Shown: piece by piece, positions 24,350 to 28,611 of the stretch
Layout: every line of letters begins with the position of its first letter
Numbering within the stretch: the first letter of the stretch is position 1
Assembly (NCBI GenBank): GCA_002405475.1
Contig: DHLX01000042.1
Coordinates: forward strand, 1-28,611
DNA length: 28,611 bases
Direction of reading: 5' to 3'
Origin: Burkholderiales bacterium UBA4657
GTDB taxonomy: Bacteria > Pseudomonadota > Gammaproteobacteria > Burkholderiales > Burkholderiaceae_E
The notes under the pieces: model-generated
What the model saw: the letters and a program-made list of their open reading frames with translations, nothing else
The model's database searches: none
Told to the model about the DNA's origin: nothing
Made by a program: the position numbers and the translations under genes

Positions 24350-25806
24350 ACGAAGAAATACTGGTCAATGTCACTCCCTACGAAACCCGGGTCGCCCTGG
24401 TCGTGCAAGGCGCAGTGCAGGAATTACATCTGGAACGTAGCACCGAGCGTGGTTTGGTCGGCAATATCTATCTCGGAAAAGTCGCGCGCGTCTTGCCGGG
24501 TATGCAGAGCGCGTTTATTGATATCGGGCTCGACAAGGCGGCTTTTCTGCACGTGGCCGATATCTGGTTTGAAAAACCTGCAAAAACTGACGAGCCCCCG
24601 CGCAGTATTGAAAAAATCCTGTTTGAAGGACAAAGTTTGCTGGTACAAGTCATCAAAGACCCCATTGGTACCAAAGGTGCGCGCTTATCGACCCAAATTT
24701 CCATTGCCGGGCGCATGCTGGTTTATCTGCCGCAGGATAACCATATCGGCATCTCGCAAAAAATTGACAGCGAGTCCGAGCGCCAGGCTCTGCGCGAACG
24801 GGTACAAAAATTATTGCCAGCCAATAGTCAGGGCGGGTTCATTATTCGTACCGTTGCAGAAGAGGCCAGCGATGATGAGCTGGCCAGCGATATTCGCTAT
24901 TTGCACATCACCTGGCAACGCATACTCGACAACAGCACGCGCCTGCCGTCGCCCCAGATTTTTTATGAAGACCTAAGACTGGCGCAGCGTGTATTGCGCG
25001 ACATTGCGCACGAATCGACCACCAAGGTATTGATTGATTCACGTGAAAATTTTGCCCGGCTGACCGAGTTTGCCGAAACCTTCACCCCCTCGATGCAAAA
25101 CCGTCTGGTACATTATTCGGGGGAGCGACCACTGTTCGATTTGTATGGCGTCGAAGAAGAAATACAAAAAGCGCTGGCGCGACGGGTGGATCTCAAATCG
25201 GGGGGGTATCTGATTATTGATCAGACCGAAGCCATGACCACGATTGATGTCAATACCGGCGCTTATATTGGCGCACGTTCCTTCGATGACACCATCTTCA
25301 AAACCAACCTTGAGGCAGCCCAGGTGATTGCGCGTCAATTGCGTCTGCGTAATCTCGGCGGCATCATCATCATCGACTTTATTGACATGGTACAGGTTGA
25401 ACATCGCGAAGCGGTTCTGGGTGAATTACGCAAAGCTACCAGCCGTGACCGCACCCGCGTCACTATCAACGGCTTTACTCAACTCGGTCTGGTCGAACTG
25501 ACACGCAAGCGCACACGCGAGTCTTTGTCACACGTCTTGTGCCAACCGTGCCCGGTGTGTGAAAAGCGCGGTGAAATCAAAACCGCGCGCACCGTCTGTT
25601 ATGAAATTTTGCGCGAAATTTTGCGTGAGGCTAAACAATTCAACCCCAAAGAATTCCGCATTCTCGCCAGTCAAAACGTCATCGACATGTTCCTGGAAGA
25701 GGAATCGCAAAACCTGGCCATGCTCGGCGATTTCATCGGCAAGACCATCTCACTGTCAGTTGAAGGTCTTTATTCGCAGGAACAATACGACATTATATTG
25801 ATGTAG
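24346..25806 (+). CDS. rng: Ribonuclease G
   Basis: An endoribonuclease that matures the 5' end of 16S rRNA and degrades some mRNAs. The 486-residue protein matches E. coli RNase G (489) and lacks the long C-terminal scaffold of RNase E. The S1-like RNA-binding domain is near residues 38-120 (GNIYLGKVARVLPGMQSAFIDIG). The DNase I-like catalytic region holds the magnesium-binding aspartates in TTIDVNTGAY and IIIDFIDM, and the zinc-link CPVCEKRG follows. The start overlaps maf by 4 bases. It is the last gene of the nadK-to-rng run and ends 7 bases from the convergent ettA stop, with no space for a separate terminator. Confidence 0.97.
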   Translation: MNEEILVNVTPYETRVALVVQGAVQELHLERSTERGLVGNIYLGKVARVLPGMQSAFIDIGLDKAAFLHVADIWFEKPAKTDEPPRSIEKILFEGQSLLVQVIKDPIGTKGARLSTQISIAGRMLVYLPQDNHIGISQKIDSESERQALRERVQKLLPANSQGGFIIRTVAEEASDDELASDIRYLHITWQRILDNSTRLPSPQIFYEDLRLAQRVLRDIAHESTTKVLIDSRENFARLTEFAETFTPSMQNRLVHYSGERPLFDLYGVEEEIQKALARRVDLKSGGYLIIDQTEAMTTIDVNTGAYIGARSFDDTIFKTNLEAAQVIARQLRLRNLGGIIIIDFIDMVQVEHREAVLGELRKATSRDRTRVTINGFTQLGLVELTRKRTRESLSHVLCQPCPVCEKRGEIKTARTVCYEILREILREAKQFNPKEFRILASQNVIDMFLEEESQNLAMLGDFIGKTISLSVEGLYSQEQYDIILM

Positions 25807-25813
25807 CCGCGCA

Positions 25814-27478
25814 TCAGGCCGATAAAGCCTTGTAGCGAATACGCCGGGGTTTAGCCCCCTCCTCGCCCAACCTTTTCTTTTTGTCGGCTTCATATTCCTG
25901 GTAATTGCCATTAAAAAAGACCCACTGCGAATCGCCCTCGCAAGCCAGAATATGGGTCGCAATCCGATCCAGGAACCAGCGATCATGGCTGATGATGATG
26001 GCCGTCCCGGCAAATTCCAGGAGCGCATCCTCCAGCGAGCGCAAGGTCTCGACATCAAGGTCGTTCGAAGGTTCGTCCAACAACAAGACATTACCGCCAG
26101 AGATCAGCGTCTTGGCCAGGTGCAGGCGGCCACGCTCACCCCCGGACAAGTTACCCACCCCTTTTTGTTGATCGGCACCCTTGAAATTAAAACGGCCAAT
26201 ATAAGCACGCGATGGCATTTCAAATTTGCCTACGGTCAAAATGTCAGCGCCATCACTAATGGCTTCCCATACGTTTTTATCGTTCGGTAAACTGTCACGC
26301 GACTGATCGACATAAGATATTTTTACCGTAGGCCCAATCACCACTTGTCCGCTATCGGGTTGTTCACGTCCGGTTATCATGCGAAACAGCGTCGATTTAC
26401 CGGCACCGTTAGGGCCGATAATGCCAACAATGGCACCCGCTGGCACCTTGAAAGTGAGCTTGTCAATCAGCAAGCGTTCGCCATACCCCTTGCTGACATT
26501 ATTGAATTCAATGACCTCGTTGCCCAGCCGTTCTGCCACCGGAATAAAAATTTCCTGGGTCTCATTGCGCTTTTGATATTCATGGCTCGACAATTCTTCA
26601 AAGCGCGCCAGACGCGCCTTGGACTTGGCCTGTCGCCCTTTGGGGTTTTGCCGTACCCATTCCAGCTCTTTTTGCAGCGCTTTCTGACGTGCTGATTCGG
26701 TGGCCTCTTCCTGCTTCAGACGATCCTCTTTTTGCTCCAGCCAGGAACTGTAATTGCCTTTCCAGGGAATACCATGGCCGCGATCCAGTTCCAGTATCCA
26801 CTCGGCAGCGTTGTCCAGAAAATAACGGTCATGAGTCACGCCCACCACCGTTCCGGGAAAGCGTTGCAAAAATTGCTCCAGCCACTCGACCGACTCGGCA
26901 TCAAGATGGTTGGTCGGTTCATCCAGCAGCAACATATCGGGCTTGCTGAGCAGCAGCTTGCATAAGGCTACGCGACGTTTTTCGCCACCTGACAAATTCT
27001 TGATTTGTGCCTCCCACGGAGGTAAGCGCAGGGCATCCGCTGCAATTTCCATTTGATGCTCGGTATCGCCCCCAGCGGTAGCCAGCACTGCCTCATACTT
27101 GGCCTGTTCGGCAGCCAGCTGGTCGAAATCAGCGTCGGGTTCGGCGTAAGCGGCATAAATTTCATCCAGCTTTTTTTTCGCCTCGACAATATCGCCCAGA
27201 CCGGCCTCGACTTCTTCGCGTACGGTTTTTTCCGGCTCAAGCTGCGGCTCTTGCGGCAAATAGCCGACTTTAATACCGGGCATGGGCACGGCTTCGCCTT
27301 CAATGTCGCGGTCAATGCCGGCCATGATCTTAAGCAGGGTTGATTTGCCCGAGCCATTTAGCCCCAGAACACCAATTTTGGCTCCCGGGAAAAATGACAG
27401 TGAAATGTCTTTCAATATTTGACGCTTGGGCGGAACTATTTTTCCAACCCGATTCATGGTGTAAACGTACTGAGCCAT
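25814..27478 (-). CDS. ettA: Energy-dependent translational throttle protein EttA (ABC-F)
   Basis: A soluble ABC-F ATPase that binds the ribosomal E site and gates entry into elongation according to the ATP/ADP level. The 554-residue protein is normal length and starts with the EttA-typical MAQYVYTMNRVGK. It has two ABC domains: Walker A GLNGSGKST at about 39-47, signature LSGGEKRR and LLLDEPTNHLD; then the linker with charged helices, the second Walker A GPNGAGKST, signature LSGGERGR and LLLDEPSNDLD. No membrane segment is present. A 6-bp hairpin lies 20 bases before its start, and the gene is expressed alone. Confidence 0.96.
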   Translation of the reverse strand: MAQYVYTMNRVGKIVPPKRQILKDISLSFFPGAKIGVLGLNGSGKSTLLKIMAGIDRDIEGEAVPMPGIKVGYLPQEPQLEPEKTVREEVEAGLGDIVEAKKKLDEIYAAYAEPDADFDQLAAEQAKYEAVLATAGGDTEHQMEIAADALRLPPWEAQIKNLSGGEKRRVALCKLLLSKPDMLLLDEPTNHLDAESVEWLEQFLQRFPGTVVGVTHDRYFLDNAAEWILELDRGHGIPWKGNYSSWLEQKEDRLKQEEATESARQKALQKELEWVRQNPKGRQAKSKARLARFEELSSHEYQKRNETQEIFIPVAERLGNEVIEFNNVSKGYGERLLIDKLTFKVPAGAIVGIIGPNGAGKSTLFRMITGREQPDSGQVVIGPTVKISYVDQSRDSLPNDKNVWEAISDGADILTVGKFEMPSRAYIGRFNFKGADQQKGVGNLSGGERGRLHLAKTLISGGNVLLLDEPSNDLDVETLRSLEDALLEFAGTAIIISHDRWFLDRIATHILACEGDSQWVFFNGNYQEYEADKKKRLGEEGAKPRRIRYKALSA

Positions 27479-27498
27479 ATTTTTTCAATAGAAAGAAG

Positions 27499-27518
27499 GC
27501 GCAGAACCGATGCTGCGC
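27499..27518 (-). other. Hairpin in the ettA leader
   Basis: GCGCAG (27499-27504) and CTGCGC (27513-27518) pair perfectly around an eight-base loop. In the ettA transcript this hairpin would sit 20 bases before the ATG, where no Shine-Dalgarno sequence is visible. No T-run follows on the ettA strand in the terminator position, although an A/T-rich tract leads into the start codon. It may affect ettA translation. Confidence 0.35.
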
Positions 27519-27690
27519 TCAAAGATAGATGCTAACTTATTTTCGTCTACGGCCGTAGCTGAACGGCAGCTCCAGGCCTGAATTCATAAAATTTGAGGCA
27601 AATCAATTGCACGCCGATAGTCATTGGCAATTCACCGCCACATTTGATAAGCTGCTCTGAGTTGATTGCCATGCAGAAAAAGGTAATATC
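27519..27690. promoter_or_regulatory. Divergent intergenic region between ettA and the small gene at 27691
   Basis: Together with the hairpin region this 212-base gap is the longest gene-free stretch in the window. It must hold the promoters of ettA (minus strand) and the small gene (plus strand). A perfect 12-bp palindrome, CTACGGCCGTAG, lies at 27547-27558. I could not assign convincing -35/-10 pairs. The plus-strand gene has AAAAAGG at 27677-27683, seven bases before its ATG. Confidence 0.4.
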
Positions 27691-28020
27691 ATGAGCTCAT
27701 TACAGCAAGACCACGAAGATCATTTGCGCGCCTACACCGATGCTGTCATGGTTTGGCTCGGCATCGGACCGCGCATCGTCTCACTTACCGCTGACTATAT
27801 GCGCCAGCAGACCGAGTTATGGACCAGCCTGAGTGCCCAATGGATGAGCCGACCAGCAGATTGGGCGGTATCGTCGCTGCAACTCGCGCCACCACCTGCA
27901 CCACCCGAAGTATTGGGACCTGAGCACGGTCAAACCACACAAACCCGGCGCAAGGCACAAGCCGAAGGCGCACATTTGAAGCAGGCTCCACGGCAAAGAC
28001 CTAAAAAACGCGAAAATTAA
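27691..28020 (+). CDS. Small hypothetical protein with aromatic N-terminal helix and basic tail
   Basis: A 109-residue protein I do not recognise. Residues 10-60 look like one or two amphipathic helices (YTDAVMVWLGIGPRIVSL, then YMRQQTELWTSLSAQW), rich in Trp and Leu. A Pro-rich stretch (about 66-75, APPPAPPEV) leads to a basic, Gln/Lys/Arg-rich tail (about 82-109). The helical part vaguely recalls the N-terminal region of class I polyhydroxyalkanoate synthases or phasin-like granule proteins, which also carry basic tails, but this is a loose resemblance only. A good ribosome binding site, AAGG seven bases upstream, supports the gene. Its stop directly abuts the stop of the convergent trhO gene. 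Confidence 0.7.
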   Translation: MSSLQQDHEDHLRAYTDAVMVWLGIGPRIVSLTADYMRQQTELWTSLSAQWMSRPADWAVSSLQLAPPPAPPEVLGPEHGQTTQTRRKAQAEGAHLKQAPRQRPKKREN

Positions 28021-28611
28021 TCAGCTTCCGGGGCGGGTAGGCTGTAAATCAGCATTCAGACCTTCGCGTTCGTCAAAAACGAAACAGGCTCCGTTCCAGT
28101 ATTGGCCGCCGACCTTCTCAAAATAGTTCAGTATGCCCCCATCGAGCTGGTAAACCCGCTCGAAACCAGCCTGCTGCATCACGATGGCCGCCTTTTCACA
28201 GCGAATCCCTCCGGTACAAAAAGTCACTACTGTCTTGCCCTTAAATTCATCTGCCTTGCCTTCAATAATGTCAGGAAATTCGCTGAATTTAGCAATCTGG
28301 TAGTCAATGCAGTTCTGAAACGTCCCCATATCGACTTCAAACGCGTTCCGGGTATCCATCATGACCACCGGTCGGCCTTCATCATCCTGGCCCCGTTGTA
28401 ACCAGGTCTGAAGCTGCTCAGGTGCTACCGCCGGAGCACGACACCTCTCGGGCTGTATCAAGGGGCGCCTCATGGTAATAATCTCGCGCTTGATACGAAC
28501 CCGTAATTTGCGAAATGGCTGGCCTTGAGATATCGAATACTTGACCGTCAGATCTGAAAAACGCGTATCAGAGCGCAAAAAGGTCAAAAATGCCTCTATT
28601 CGGGCTTTCGA
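28021..28611 (-). CDS. trhO: tRNA uridine(34) hydroxylase TrhO, 5' end beyond the window
   Basis: Introduces the 5-hydroxyl group of uridine at tRNA position 34 in an oxygen-dependent reaction. The frame is open to the window edge, giving 196 residues that lack the N-terminus. The visible part has the end of the N-terminal domain (LRSDTRFSDLTVKYS, PFRKLRVRIKREIITMR), then a rhodanese domain with DTRNAFEVDMGTFQNC, the active-site loop FCTGGIRCEKAA (Cys about residue 132 of the fragment) and YQLDGGILNYFE. The C-terminus ends soon after WNGACFVFDER, so the extra C-terminal part of the E. coli protein is absent. A TTG at 28587 could be taken as a start, but upstream codons continue the family sequence. 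Confidence 0.9.
   Translation of the reverse strand, partial: SKARIEAFLTFLRSDTRFSDLTVKYSISQGQPFRKLRVRIKREIITMRRPLIQPERCRAPAVAPEQLQTWLQRGQDDEGRPVVMMDTRNAFEVDMGTFQNCIDYQIAKFSEFPDIIEGKADEFKGKTVVTFCTGGIRCEKAAIVMQQAGFERVYQLDGGILNYFEKVGGQYWNGACFVFDEREGLNADLQPTRPGS

Noticed and set aside
27547..27558. The palindrome CTACGGCCGTAG as a regulator site
   Set aside because: It is a single short perfect palindrome without a known matching regulator in the window; kept only as a note in the intergenic entry.
1..28611. Mobile elements, CRISPR arrays, toxin-antitoxin or defence genes
   Set aside because: No transposase, integrase, repeat-spacer pattern or defence-type domain was seen on either strand; all larger frames are explained by housekeeping genes.

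Overview
The window reads as a chromosomal housekeeping segment of a betaproteobacterium, most likely order Burkholderiales. The gene orders gpsA-secB-grxC-rhodanese, gpmA-envC-like-ctpA-moeB and nadK-recN then hemF-nadD-rsfS-rlmH-maf-rng are typical of that order. A family such as Oxalobacteraceae is a guess from gene order and the moderate base composition judged by eye. I see no phage, transposon, CRISPR, rRNA or tRNA. No stretch over about 212 bases lacks a gene.

Region 1 (1-8380) is a divergent Entner-Doudoroff/glucose-6-phosphate cluster. On the minus strand, pgl, pgi, zwf and hexR run leftward, followed by a possible gene cut by the left edge. On the plus strand, edd, eda and tal run rightward. 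A 15-bp near-palindrome at 4823-4837 in the shared 137-bp divergent region fits the HexR operator consensus exactly. The cluster therefore encodes its own regulator next to its likely target site, and supplies G6P to 6-phosphogluconate, KDPG, then pyruvate plus GAP, with isomerase and transaldolase links to fructose-6-P and the pentose phosphates.

Region 2 (8397-10584, minus strand) is a rhodanese-like membrane protein, grxC, secB and gpsA. The rhodanese has lost its catalytic cysteine (Asp instead).

Region 3 (10701-16939, plus strand) is a tight run: gpmA, an EnvC-like degenerate LytM protein, a CtpA/S41 protease, a MoeB/ThiF-type adenylyltransferase, two half-size ChrA chromate transporters and a RarD/EamA transporter. 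The moeB reading frame has no usual start codon. Its conserved N-terminus begins at an ATA that overlaps the ctpA stop as ATAA, as if one G-to-A change had hit an ATGA junction.

Region 4 (16969-25806) holds hrcA with a small NTF2-fold protein on the minus strand, divergent from a long plus-strand run: nadK, recN, hemF, nadD, rsfS, rlmH, maf and rng. Many of these genes overlap or lie within a few bases (NAD metabolism, DNA repair, haem, ribosome maturation, RNA processing).

Region 5 (25814-28611) holds ettA (minus strand), a small unrecognised protein (plus) and a trhO gene cut by the right edge (minus). I found no convincing novel multi-gene system. The notable points are the HexR operator, the ATA-start moeB, the dead rhodanese and an HHAH variant of the NadD nucleotidyltransferase motif.
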